Of a stretch of DNA of 64,000 bases, positions 33,937-44,278 are shown in pieces (the stretch's first letter is position 1; every line of letters begins with the position of its first letter). Source of the stretch: Coprinopsis marcescibilis (Eukaryota > Basidiomycota > Agaricomycetes > Agaricales > Psathyrellaceae); assembly GCA_004369085.1 (NCBI GenBank), contig ML210270.1, positions 1 to 64,000 on the forward strand. The letters are read 5' to 3'. Below the pieces are notes generated by a model, which saw nothing but the letters and a program-made list of their open reading frames with translations, was not told the DNA's origin and searched no databases. Both the position numbers and the translations under genes were made by a program.

Positions 33937-35212
33937 ATGTCCCAGTTCGCCTCTCACTCACCACCTCCCCTTCGTCACCCAGTGCCAACACATCCAGCAT
34001 ACATCCCAGAACCACCTTCAACGCCGTCGTCGCCGCAGGGATACCAGAGATTTTCGTCGTCGCCGGCTCCCTCTGGGAACCAGCCCCCTGCACAGAATCA
34101 GGGTTATCCGTCGCATGTCCCCGCGTACGCGGCGCCGTATCAGCAGCAGCAACAACACCACGGATCACAGGTACCGCAAGGCCATATCAACCAGCCTTAC
34201 CAGCAACAACAGGATGGGAACGGCGGCGCGTTTCAGCCGAACTTCCAAGCGTGGGGCATTGACGGTGCTACTGCTCAGCTTGGTATGCAGATAGGCTCGA
34301 GTGCCGTCGCCGCTGGCCAGGATTATGTTCAGAAGAATGTAAGTGCCTACTCAAGTTAGGTTACTTCCAATATTGAATTCGGTCTATGACGTCTTCTGTA
34401 GTTTGGGTCAATATTTCCGTCAACTACTGTGAAGCATCACTTTAATGTATCCAACTCATATGCGATGCACAAGATCAAGCTGTTGTTGTTCCCTTGGAGG
34501 CATAAGTCGTGGTCAAGGCGCGTCAAGAGGTCGGAGCACGGGCAACACGAATGGCAACCCCCGCGAGACGATGTCAACAGTCCAGACCTGTATATTCCCG
34601 GTACGTAGCCCTGTACCTGGCCTGTTAAAGCTAAATTCGCTTACATTAACCCCTGTATCTTCTTTCAGTCATGGCCATTGTGACCTACATCCTCTTCGCC
34701 GGTCTCCACGCAGGATTGAACGGCTCGTTCAGACCCCAGATCCTCGGAGAAACCGCCTCCCGCGCAACCCTCGTCGTCCTCTTCGACTTTCTTTTCATCA
34801 AACTCGGATGTTACATCCTCAACATCCAAGGCTCGACCCAGTTCGTTGATATCTTCGCGTACAGCGGGTACAAGTTCATCGGGGTAATCTTCACGCTCAC
34901 CGCCAGCTTCCTCGGTCTCGCCGGGCCGCTTTGGATGGCGGTGTTCATTTACGCCTTTGCCGCGAACGCGTTCTTCCTCGTACGTCCCCTCTGGTTGCAC
35001 CTCGCGCATCAAACTAATTGATACCGTACCTGTAGCTGCGGTCATTGCGATATGTCGTACTTCCCGATCCATCAATTTCGATTTCGAGCAATCCCAATCC
35101 CACCACGACAATCAACCCAGCATCAAGACGTCGACGCATCACGTTGCTCTTCCTTGTCGCTGTGTTGCAGATCGTGTATATGGGAGTCTTGGTCCGCCTT
35201 CCAGCCGTTTAG
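33937..35212 (+). CDS. Yif1-family ER-Golgi membrane protein
   Basis: Four exons (33937-34338, 34402-34600, 34669-34979, 35036-35212). A Pro/Gln-rich cytosolic N-terminus is followed by VKHHFNVSNSYAMHK and LLFPWRHKSWSR. Then comes the signature PPRDDVNSPDLYIPVMAIVTY leading into the first helix, and four further helices ending at YMGVLVRLPAV. These are the conserved blocks of Yif1, the partner of Yip1 in ER-to-Golgi vesicle transport with Rab GTPases. The splice between exons 1 and 2 restores the FGSIFPSTTVKHHF block. Downstream of Mo25 in the same direction, 690 bp apart. Confidence 0.92.
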
Positions 35213-36059
35213 AAAACTCGCACTTGTTAACTTGTTGGAATTGTTTGTTACTACAACGGCAATGAATTGAATCATGTAGATTTTGCGATTGCCCTTTGGG
35301 TTAGGCTGGCTCTGGCAATGTATGGCTTTGTTTGGAAGGTACTGCATGTGTCATCTCCCGGTCAGGTCAAAGCAGTCTAAGCATCATGGCGGACTTCGAC
35401 AGGGGCGCTCGAATGTGTCTTTTAGGTGTGCGACCGTAACATGAGTAGAGAGACTCTTCAAGTCCTTAGTGAGCATGTCAAAGGATTCCTGAGGCCTGAG
35501 GCGAGTCGCCACTGAGACCTTTGATCTTTCAGGTTTCAGGGCGCTTATCTATTCGCCCTCGATATGCGACCGGATTTACTAGTGAAAGCTAATCTCAATT
35601 GATTCTCGCAGGATGAAAACGCAGTAGGGCTCTAGTGGATAAAATACAAGTCTCGCTGGTACCGGTAGAACCGGCATCGTTGGGCATTAGTAGGCCTACC
35701 AGTTGTCATATCATTGACTAAAAACGATTGTTCAAACCCTTGTTCTTCCGTTGACTCACCGTCGTCCTGTAAGTTGGAGTCATGAGCCTATAGTAGTGAG
35801 CCCTCGGGTGGAATCAACTTGCTCTTCTCTGGGCCCCACAGTACGCTACGACTGCGTCAACGGGGCTCACCGGAAATTCTCGAGAAGCTGTTTTGAGTGC
35901 CAGTCCCGCTACATCTACATACTGTAGGGCAAGCATCAAAGCGGAGAACAATCCTACAGAAGCCATGAGATATTCTTGCCGGACCCTGTAGCCGAACTTC
36001 AAATGGTGGCTGGTAGCCATATCATATTGTCGTCGGAAAGTAGTTCAAGACATCTTTGA
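35213..36059. other. Intergenic region
   Basis: Holds 3' flanks of Yif1 and, on the minus strand, of the secreted-peptide gene S5. Apart from the doubtful small frame at 35814-36020 nothing is supported. Confidence 0.35.
35814..36020 (-). other. Doubtful small membrane-protein frame
   Basis: A 68-residue frame, MATSHHLKFGYRVRQEYLMA then a hydrophobic segment, loosely recalls the start of small mitochondrial ATP synthase subunit k proteins (FGR..(K/R)PEYLA). The rest does not match and no clean splice continuation was found. It may be a decayed fragment or chance. Confidence 0.2.
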
Positions 36060-36513
36060 TTAAGGTGGAATATATCCTGGTCGCTCTCTGGCCACTGCAG
36101 CGGCTACATTTGCCCAAAGCTTCATGGCGGGTCTGCCTTGTGGAAAAAGTGGTGGAGACGGCCTGGGGCCCATTGGCCTTCGTGGCGGCCTGGTCAATGG
36201 CCTGGGCCCAGCGCGCGCTTCAATCTCTTCCGAAATTCTGGCTTCGAGGAGCGCATCGAACGCCTCCCTGTACCTTGCAGTGATCTCCCTCTGGAGATGA
36301 AATTTACCATCAGAAACAATGCAAATGCATAAATCATATCAGTTCACTCACTCTTTCTTGTCGAGAGGGGACCCTTGAGCCACCGCGTTGCCTGGGGTTT
36401 CTAACCCCCACCTCTACCGTATTCATCTGGTTAACATTGACCGGTAGTGCAAAGACATGCAACACTGCAAACAGTAGCGGCAATGCCAGATGGAAGATGG
36501 CTGAAATTCGCAT
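36060..36513 (-). CDS. Small secreted Cys-free protein, member S5 of the five-gene family
   Basis: Two coding exons (36352-36513 and 36060-36290; 61-nt intron, phase 0) give 130 aa. Exon 1 (54 codons) encodes a signal peptide MRISAIFHLALPLLFAVLHV ending FA, mature start LPVNVNQM, then an Arg-rich stretch (RNPRQRGGSRVPSRQER). Exon 2 opens REITARYREAFDALLEARI and becomes Pro/Arg-rich (RPLTRPPRRPMGPRPSPP), ending RERPGYIPP. The gene has no long open frame and was located from its leader (GTGCCTGGTGCA, then GGCCGGACCC after a 5'UTR intron). The mature start LPVNVN resembles LPVTIN of S4. Function unknown. Confidence 0.65.
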
Positions 36514-36570
36514 ATTGACAACGTCGTGTTTCTGAAGGTTATTGAGAAGTCCTGCTGAGCTTGCTTAGCA

Positions 36571-36720
36571 CAAGGGTCCGGCCCTGGTTGCTCTGCCGAA
36601 TTGTTCTCATATTACAAGCTGCATATTTCTGCCAAGGGGGCTCACCTTGAGAACTGATATAGAGGATTTCGGTGCACCAGGCACGTAAGGTAAGTACATG
36701 GGTGTGAAAGATGCTTTATA
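36571..36720 (-). promoter_or_regulatory. Leader of S5 (TATA, leader exon, 5'UTR intron)
   Basis: Reading the minus strand: TATAAA at 36720-36715, GTGCCTGGTGCA at 36684-36673, 5'UTR intron 36645-36584 (donor GTGAGC, acceptor AACCAG), then GGCCGGACCCTTG at 36583-36571. The ATG follows 58 nt later. This matches the order and spacing of the other four leaders. Confidence 0.65.
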
Positions 36721-36914
36721 CTTGCGATGGCACAGCTTCGGAGCATATTCACGAAAAGCCTCCGATATCGCTGCTCAAATGATCAACAATAACAAAAGAA
36801 CGCCCACTCAAAATCATCAACGGTAAAAACAACTCCCCACATCAGATTTCTATCGTTTAATAAGCAACTCGGATGCGCCCATACATGCTTCCGCGTAAAG
36901 ACTGCCCAGTGCCC

Positions 36915-39900
36915 TCAACGACTTTTTGTCACAGACTTGACTAATCCAGTTCCTATCCGCTGAATCTCAGCAAGGACGCCATCTTCGTTGAGCATCACAA
37001 GTCCCTTGCTTTTCTCCTTTTCATTCACCTACAGCAGCTCATCAGGATCAAGAAGAACGGGAATAACACGATCATCACTAACCTGGGCAACGGGCTGGCT
37101 TGAGAATCCACCGAGGACACGGAAAGGACGCTCAATCTTTAAGATGGGGTCCCAAACACCCCCAAATCGGTCTCCACCATAAGGGTCGAAAAATAGTCTG
37201 AATGTGTCAGTGTATGTTCTCTGTTGCATTCGGTAAGCGAACGTCTGGCGTAGCATAACTTCCGATAGTCACCTGAAGGTCATCAAATAGCAGACGTCCT
37301 GGATCGAAGCCCGGAATAGTTGAGGTTGGTAAGTTAGACATATTCGCAAATTTGCCGTGTCTTGCAAGAAGTTTCTGGTCGGGATTCACATTTTGCACGT
37401 AACGAGGCAAAAGGGAGGGATCAAGGTTGACGACAAAGTCGTAATCGTCCACGGGATGTACGAACATAGCCTATCGATATATGGCGTCAATGCAGGAGAA
37501 TGAAAAAGATAGAAAGGAGGAAATACGTACCCTGACCTGGAATAACCCATTCTCGGCACCTTGCATATACTTGCGAGTTGCGCCCGCCAGAGCTCGAATA
37601 CGCCTTGCGACAATGGCATCTGGACCACGCTTTGTCCACATCTTACCCTCATGATCAACTTCGGTCGACAACGTCCACACGCCATCCGACCCAGCAGCAG
37701 TACCTGCCTTCGAATCCTCACCGGTCGGACGGGGCCCGTACAAGCATACGAAGATAGGGCCATCCTCCCATTTCCATTCGCTCAAGAACCGGATCACGGC
37801 TGCGAACCCTCTTTCCTTGGTCGACGGCACGGAATTGGGCACAGGAATATTCGATTCCGTTTCAGCACCAACCAGCTTGCCATCCCCGACGAAGAACTGC
37901 GCACACAACAACTCCACAGCCTCTTCGCTGACGTGCCCACCCAGTAACCAATGAGACGCGAGCCAACGCTTTACCAGTCTGCAGGTACCTGGGAAGGCAG
38001 AATATTGGTGGCAGAGCGACGCAATGGCACGGTGATGCCGAGGTGCGTGGATGAACCGCTGCGCGTACAACTCCTTCGCAACGACAGCGTCGAGGTATTC
38101 CTGCCCTTTCCGTTCTTCCTGCCGCTTCTGTTTCGACACAGCAATATGCGCCAATGGGCCCTTGTCGTCGAGTATCCGGTCCAACAAAGTCGCCTCCCGG
38201 TCGTGCCATATCCGAGCTCTGAAAGCCCACCCCTCCGGTGTGGTAATTTCGAGATATGCTTTATCAGTCAATTCATTCGAATCTGTGGTGTTGCCGCTCC
38301 CGAGCACCACGGCCGCCTTCAATCCATTGACAGACCCCATCAAGCTTGCAGCGATTTGTTCAAAGAAGGCTAGTTTGATTTTCTGGATGGCACGCAGCTC
38401 GTCCGGCCATTTACCCGATTTTTCAAACTCGAGGACGATGTCGATAGGCTGGTGGTACCGTCCGGTTGGTGGCAACGATGCAGCCAATGACGGCGTCAGA
38501 GGAACCGGGCTGAAAGCGCTGGTGTATCGCAAATAGTCGGAAATGGGGCTCGCGTTGACCAATGCCAATGGAAGTTCTTCGTCCAACGCCTTGATCGCTT
38601 TTACCAGCCCGTCAAATGCCTGCAGCGCACCCTTGAACCCGATCCCATTCCCCACCACTTCCGCATAGCGAGAAGAAATCTCTTTGGGAAGCTTGACGAT
38701 GCCGTCGTACTCTGCTTGCCATGACTGGACCTTGTCTTCGCCAATCCCGAAATGCCATCCCAGGATGTGCTTAACAACCATCGCTGGCACATGGGACCGC
38801 TCGTCTGCGTTTCTCACATCCCAGACAACGCTCTCGGTGATACGGCCATCCTTGAAACGTCTAACTTCCGACTTGGTGCCCCATAGTTCCCGGAACGCCG
38901 CGAGTTCGGGCGTGATCTGGTCCTCGGCGGCTGGTCCATGCTGCACCAGCTGGAAGGCGTGCTCCGGTGCAAGAATCAAGCCCAGGAAAAGAGATGTCGG
39001 AATGGACGGGTTTGCTTGTGATAGAGGGCGCATTGAGGGAGATGATGTCGATGTAGAGGGCAAGAGGAGTGAGACGGCTTTGACACGTGGACCAAGTGCT
39101 TGACGCAGCAGTGAATCAAGGCGGAATATTAGCTGTTGGAAAGCAGAGCCTCGATCTAGCGTTTCATGAACTGATGAGTCTCGTGCTCTTGCGCCAGAGA
39201 TGTCAACCCTACAGAAATGTCAGCGAGGAACGCAGATTACATGAACTATAAATACCTCAGAACTACGTCAAAGCGGGCGAGCACGTCCCGGTGGTCTTGA
39301 AGGAATACTTGAGTAAAAGGGTCGACGGCTAGAGTTGACGTATCTAGGGCTTCTAGGGTTTGTGATGCTTCGTACCGAAGCTGGTCATGTCAACAAGGCG
39401 CAAATTACAGAACGAGCAAAACGTACTAGATCAAGGCATCCGGTTGGGATGTACGACACCAGGTTAATAAGTGACGCCGAGTCGACAAACGCTGGTGGCC
39501 GGAAGTCCTCAGGCTGGAACTGCCACAACGTCAGCCTTCGCTTAACAGAAAAGGAAATGACATACACGTTGCCCGTCTTTTGATTTTATGAAGATTGGCT
39601 CTTTCTCAAAGTCATGCTTGGCTAAGATGGGTTAGCGACTACATACAGCCTATGAGACTGATATTCGCACCTAAGCAACTCAGTGCAGCCTTGAAAAGCT
39701 GGTAGGAGCTCAGTCCTTTCCCCAGTGGTCTACGCTTCGTTCTAGTTGACTCGCCGGTCAAAAGAAGCTCGAGCAATCCACTCCAAAAGTTCCCAGAGTC
39801 TTCGAACCCCTTGACACACATCCTTGAACCTTTTCCAAAACCTCTCTGATTTGCCCAGATTTTAAGGAGCGTAAGCGCGTCGGAATAGGCAGGGGCCGAT

Positions 39901-41124
39901 TGTATGACGTTGTATGCTGAGAGGAGATGCGGTTTCGGCGTGAGTGAGTAAAGGAGTGCGTTATTGTAGGAAGGAGTTGGCGGGGCAGGTCGGTCTGGGT
40001 TGAGGTTGACCTTCAGGTTTGACTGGGCGGGCGAGAGTCGGTGTAGAGGAATCGGGGATGGGAAAGGTAGCGTTGGAATTATGCATACACGAGCTTTTAG
40101 TTTTGAGAAATCTGATTGTGACCCATCTAAGTACCTAGTCAGTAGGTGTGTGAAGTTATCTGAGGGTTCCACGCACCGGATTTCGGAGTGAGGACGAGCT
40201 TCGTCAAGCGAGGATCTCCAGACGATGATTCGTATGACAAGTCAACGTTAAGTCCAGATTTTGATTTTTGGATGGCCGAAGCGATGGTAGCCAGGTAAAA
40301 GGCTTTCTTTTGAAAGAATCGCCCGTTGAGATAATCTTTTTCTTGAAATAGGCTCTAATGTTCTGCTTCAACGATATATCCACGAGAAAATAGATATCAC
40401 TTACCTCTGGCATTTCAACTGCAACGTCTACCCCATAGTATAATTCATCCTTTGGCTTCACGCTGACCTTGTTCGGCCAACTGCCCACCAGGGTTATATC
40501 TGAAGGAGCCTCGAACGCAACTTTCCAATTTGTTTCTTCTGTGGGCAACGGAGGGCAGTAAGGAACTGCAATCCCTTTTTTAAGTAGCTTCCTCGCAGCT
40601 TCGAGTGGGTGTTGAGGAGTAACTGATGAGATTTTGAACAGGAAAGTGTGTAAGTTGAGCAGAAATTTCTCTAAAGCTGGTGTTCTCGATGGTTTTGGTC
40701 GGACATTCGGCAATAGAGCATCAATCTGGAAGATATCCGTTAGACTCCTCACAAAAGCCTACTTCGCCTACGAACCTGCAATTTGAAAGAGCTGGAACGA
40801 TAAAGATCCGTCGCCTCGCGAATTGCCCGAAGCTCCTCAGCAGTTGGCGGTAATTTATGCTTTGAATCCGAGTTGTTGATGTTGATACGCTCGTTCTGAG
40901 TGTCGCTAGGTCCCTCCTCATTGCCATCTACGCCAGCCCAGTCGTTCTCTTTGTCCTCGTCGTTCGACAACACTTCACCCTCAACCTGATCATTTTCTTC
41001 GGGCTCCTCACTTAATTTTCTGGTCTAGAGGACAAGTTAGCACTCCAGTCAAGCAGTCGAGGTTCTGTAATACCTTTCTAGGTTCAGATTCTACCTGGCG
41101 CTTGCGTTTTAGATCTGGCACCAT
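36915..41124 (-). CDS. Utp22/NRAP-family ribosome biogenesis protein
   Basis: Multi-exon gene of roughly 1,100 residues. ATG at 41124 begins MVPDLKRKRQVESEPRK. A long acidic N-terminus follows, then PTAEELRAIREATDLYRSSS and IDALLPNVRPKP, the NRAP/Nol6 entry. Later blocks include WKVAFEAPSDITLVGSWPN, GVDVAVEMPE, a nucleotidyltransferase-like region with LLKIWANQRGFGKG, FRELWGTKSEVRRFKDGRI and VNLDPSLLPRYVQNVNPD. The last coding exon joins SSQPVAQ to VNEKEKSKG through a 57-nt intron (donor GTTAGT), ending LVKSVTKSR. Utp22/NRAP is an SSU processome protein of the nucleolus binding Rrp7. Splice details of the central exons were followed only in part. Confidence 0.92.
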
Positions 41125-41383
41125 AGTCGACTCGGAAGAATGAGAGTCGTTGGTCGCGGTGGAGAAGAATTATTCGTGCACAGCCACCCCGACACGCTCG
41201 GATGTGATGCATTGATGGGCCAGTGCACATAGCAAGGAGAGTCCGAAGCCCCTGTCAGCCCCCGCTCAGCGCTCAGGCCTCGGGCTTCGAACCCAACGTA
41301 TTTCTTACAACCGGATGCTGTAGCGCTGATAATCCATTAAACACCTCGTATTTGAAAGTTAACACTATTCGTCTACTACGAAA

Positions 41384-41837
41384 CTACTTCTTGCCATTCT
41401 TTCCGTGGAACGAGCTCCATTTCGCCGCTGTATCAAGCGATTGTTTCCGTTTCCTCCTATTCTCCCATGGTTGCATGATCTTTGTTTTAACTTTGCCCCA
41501 GACTTGAGCCAACTTTCCCGGCCTGCCATGTATCCTTGGTCCGTCTATCTGGTGGCGCCCGTCAGGACCGAGCCAATTAACTTGCTGTGGATCGCGAATC
41601 GATATGTCTTCAAGCTGGATGTTGCTTCGACGTTCAATGACCTGTGCCAACGAATGAGGCCGTATATGTGCACCCGAGGAACATTGTACGCACCGCTTCC
41701 AAGTACAAGTCATATAGCTCACGCTTCAGCATCACAGCGTCGTCCACCAAGTCTGCGCGACGTTGAAGGTCGATCGGGCGGGAGACGGCTTGCAGCGCCC
41801 ATAAAAGACAGAAACCAATAAAGAGGAAGAAATGCAT
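41384..41837 (-). CDS. Small secreted Cys-free basic protein, member S2 of the five-gene family
   Basis: Two coding exons (41694-41837 and 41384-41641; 52-nt intron, phase 0) give 133 aa. Exon 1 has 48 codons: signal MHFFLFIGFCLLWALQAVS, then RPIDLQRRADLV and VMLKRELYDLYLEA. Exon 2 opens VIERRSNIQLEDIS, continues QVNWLGPDGRHQIDG, then QVWGKVKTKIMQPWENRRKR and a Lys-rich end. The VW.KVK....PWE.RR block and the RR..LEDIS block align with S1. Dibasic sites QRR, LKR and ERR suit Kex2. An upstream in-frame ATG adds a few residues but would lie within the short 5'UTR exon. Function unknown. Confidence 0.75.
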
Positions 41838-41880
41838 TTCTGCTCGCTCAGGCTTGAAATGTAAGTGCAACTTTTAAGAT

Positions 41881-42049
41881 TGGGACCAGCCCTAATGATG
41901 AAGTTCAGTGTGAGGACGCCAGCCTACTAGAGCTTCAAGAAGGATTGAAATTGTTGCAACTTACCTTTGAAAGGATTTCGATGTTTATGGTTCTTGATGG
42001 TTGTGCGCCAGGCACTCGTGGGACATCTCCCTCCGCTTGAGGCTTTATG
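41881..42049 (-). promoter_or_regulatory. Leader of S2 (TATA-like, leader exon, 5'UTR intron)
   Basis: Minus strand: CATAAA at about 42049-42044, GTGCCTGGCGCA at 42015-42004, 5'UTR intron 41965-41892 (donor GTAAGT, acceptor CATTAG), then GGCTGGTCCCA at 41891-41881, 44 nt before the ATG. Same order as the other family members. Confidence 0.65.
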
Positions 42050-42346
42050 TTGAATTTGACTTCTGGCAGTTTCGTGGGGAGTTGATTGATCAATGATAAG
42101 GTTGTCGCGTGCCTCATCAGGTAAGCGCCAACGGAACATTGATGACTTGAATATCTTTGACCGGAGAATTACTGTGAGGCTGCTCAGAGCAAAATGGCAC
42201 GGCGGAAACCGCACCTGATTCTCACAGACATTCATTTCAGGTGCACCCCTCTACATTTCTCGATTATTCATGTGTTTTGTATAGTTGGCAATCATGTTCA
42301 CCACCATGATGAAGATCCTAACTTCTGATACTGCTACAACATATTA

Positions 42347-42803
42347 TCATGACATAGGCCTCGGACCATTTGCGCGTGCTTGGGGCCGGACCCCTGCCTT
42401 TACCACCCCATTGAACCCGGTTGGTGTGCCAGGGCCACCTGGGGAATTAGGCAAGGGGATAAGGGAAGGACGAGGGGGAGGAGTGGAGTTAATGGGACCG
42501 ATATTCTGTTGTTTCCGTCCGAAATTAAAAAGAGCATTGACTTTACTCCTCCATACTCCGCGCGTGACCAATGATAGCTCTAGCTCACGTTGGCTCCTAG
42601 CGATCAACTAAGGGAGGCGCCAATGCGTCAAGAGTGCTTCGTGAAGGGAGAGGAGCTCGTCGACTCACATTTGCGCGTTTGAAATTGCTCGTTGAGGATT
42701 CTTCCAATCCAAGGCGTCGGCGAGTGAGACGGTCTCCTATCGGGAGCGCAAAAGACGCTAATGCAAACCAAAGTATCACAAACGAGAGAATGGTGAAACG
42801 CAT
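42347..42803 (-). CDS. Small secreted Cys-free protein, member S3 of the five-gene family
   Basis: Two coding exons (42669-42803 and 42347-42607; 61-nt intron with GTGAGT donor, CCTTAG acceptor, phase 0) give 131 aa. Exon 1 (45 codons) encodes MRFTILSFVILWFALASFA then LPIGDRLTRRRLGLEESS and NFKRAN. Exon 2 opens LIARSQRELELSL, continues VTRGVWRSKVNALFNFGRKQ and turns Pro/Gly-rich (STPPPRPSLIPLPNSPGGPG). If the intron is retained the frame still closes, giving a 68-aa variant. VW.SKVN weakly recalls the VW..VK motif of S1 and S2. Function unknown. Confidence 0.7.
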
Positions 42804-42855
42804 GATTGCAGCTGAGAGTTGCCCTATGACTTATGGTTGTTTCTGTCCAGCAGAT

Positions 42856-43004
42856 TGGAAACCAGCCCTTGAGTAAGCAGGCTTCTGCGAACAAGAAACT
42901 CGGTTAGTCGATGATACTGAACTGAGGAGAAGAAAGGACATACGATTGGAGAAGGAGTAGCACCAGGCTCTTGAGGAAGATTAGTACAAGCAACTGTATT
43001 TATA
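42856..43004 (-). promoter_or_regulatory. Leader of S3 (TATA, leader exon, 5'UTR intron)
   Basis: Minus strand: TATAAATA at 43004-42997, GAGCCTGGTGCT at 42970-42959, 5'UTR intron 42943-42868 (donor GTATGT, acceptor CTCAAG), then GGCTGGTTTCCA at 42867-42856, 52 nt before the ATG. It is the most diverged of the five leaders. Confidence 0.6.
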
Positions 43005-44278
43005 GTCGCATTTCTCAATGTGCTCCGAACAGATAGGAAGATTGAGGACCGGGGTCAGGTATAGATCTTCTACCATGTCCACTGGGTGTGCGTTGCGTGC
43101 GTATCAAGACAGTCTACAAGCGGCGTAGGGCTGATGAGTAGCACACTTTAAAGCCCACACGTATACAACTGGACCTACCTTGAATCCACAGCTTAACCTG
43201 TTTTCGTCCAAAGTCCTTGACACATCGCCAGTCATATATTCTAGAATCTAAAACGTTCCGGTATAAGTGGAAGGTGTGCATGCAGCATTTGACTTAGCGA
43301 TGGGAGGTGTATCATCGGCCGGGCTTCAAAGCTTAACGTTGCACCGGAGCTCGAGGTGATAGGCGAGGTGCCCACATCCCGGCTCTACAAAGCTTTGTGG
43401 AGATCGATGCCCAATATACCAGTAGCGTTGATATCGAGAGAAGGCATGCTGCAAATTCTCCATTTTTGCACAGACACCCTCCTTCGTCAATTTTGGAGGG
43501 ATGTATGATGACATCTCGTCATGAGGGCTCGCAGGCATTCGAAGAGGGAATTGATGAGGGCAGAGCCAGCCGCAGAGGGAGACTTGATAGTTTTGGGCAA
43601 AGGGCAGCCTGAGACGCGTCGCGTTCAGATGGCAAAAGGGACTTCGCTCTTCCAATTCTCGACCGCAGTCAGGGGCTGCAAGGGACCTTCCAAGCCTAAT
43701 TAAGAGGATTGGTGAATTTTGTCGTGTCAGTTACTTTGTCGCAACTTCAGGGAAGAATAAAAACCCCAGGGTCAACAGACACACAGTCCTGCTACGCAAG
43801 GCCAAAAACGTTCCCAAATCTTTCCCAGTGTCACACACCAGGCTGATCTCGATGCGCCCTGGCGATTCTGGGGCCGTCGCCCGACAGAAGCCATAACATG
43901 ACTTGGAAATCGGGTTGCATCATGATCGGAGCCATACCCAGGGCAAGGGATTGTCGAGTAGAGGACGACGGTGCAAAGTTCAAAACACAAAATTGTCTCT
44001 GTACACTTGATCGACATATTAAGCGCCTCCACTTGACGCAGTAACACCCAAGGCGCCGGATTCGCTCCGAAGAAATTGTTGCAGCATGATGAGTCACTTC
44101 TTACCATTGCTAACGCACGGCAGATATTCGATCTACCCGCAGCGTTTCGCGGCCCATCGATCAGTACAGCTAAAAGTACAACTACTCTATGTACAAGAGT
44201 CGACGTCAGTCGCTCAGATACTTCAGTGTACTTGAGAAGATACTCACTTCTTTATTCTACAGGGCAACGGAACGATCG
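43005..44278. other. Intergenic region
   Basis: About 1.3 kb between S3 and Ula1. The open frames seen (for example 43397-43612, 43831-44097) have no splice support, domain or leader motif. A TATA-like GAATAAAAACC near 43754 was not followed by a recognisable gene. Confidence 0.4.

Noticed and set aside
41935..42235. Possible extra exons upstream of S2 on the minus strand with good donor and acceptor sites
   Set aside because: The GTAAGT donor is explained as the 5'UTR intron of S2; the remaining frames have no signal peptide or motif.
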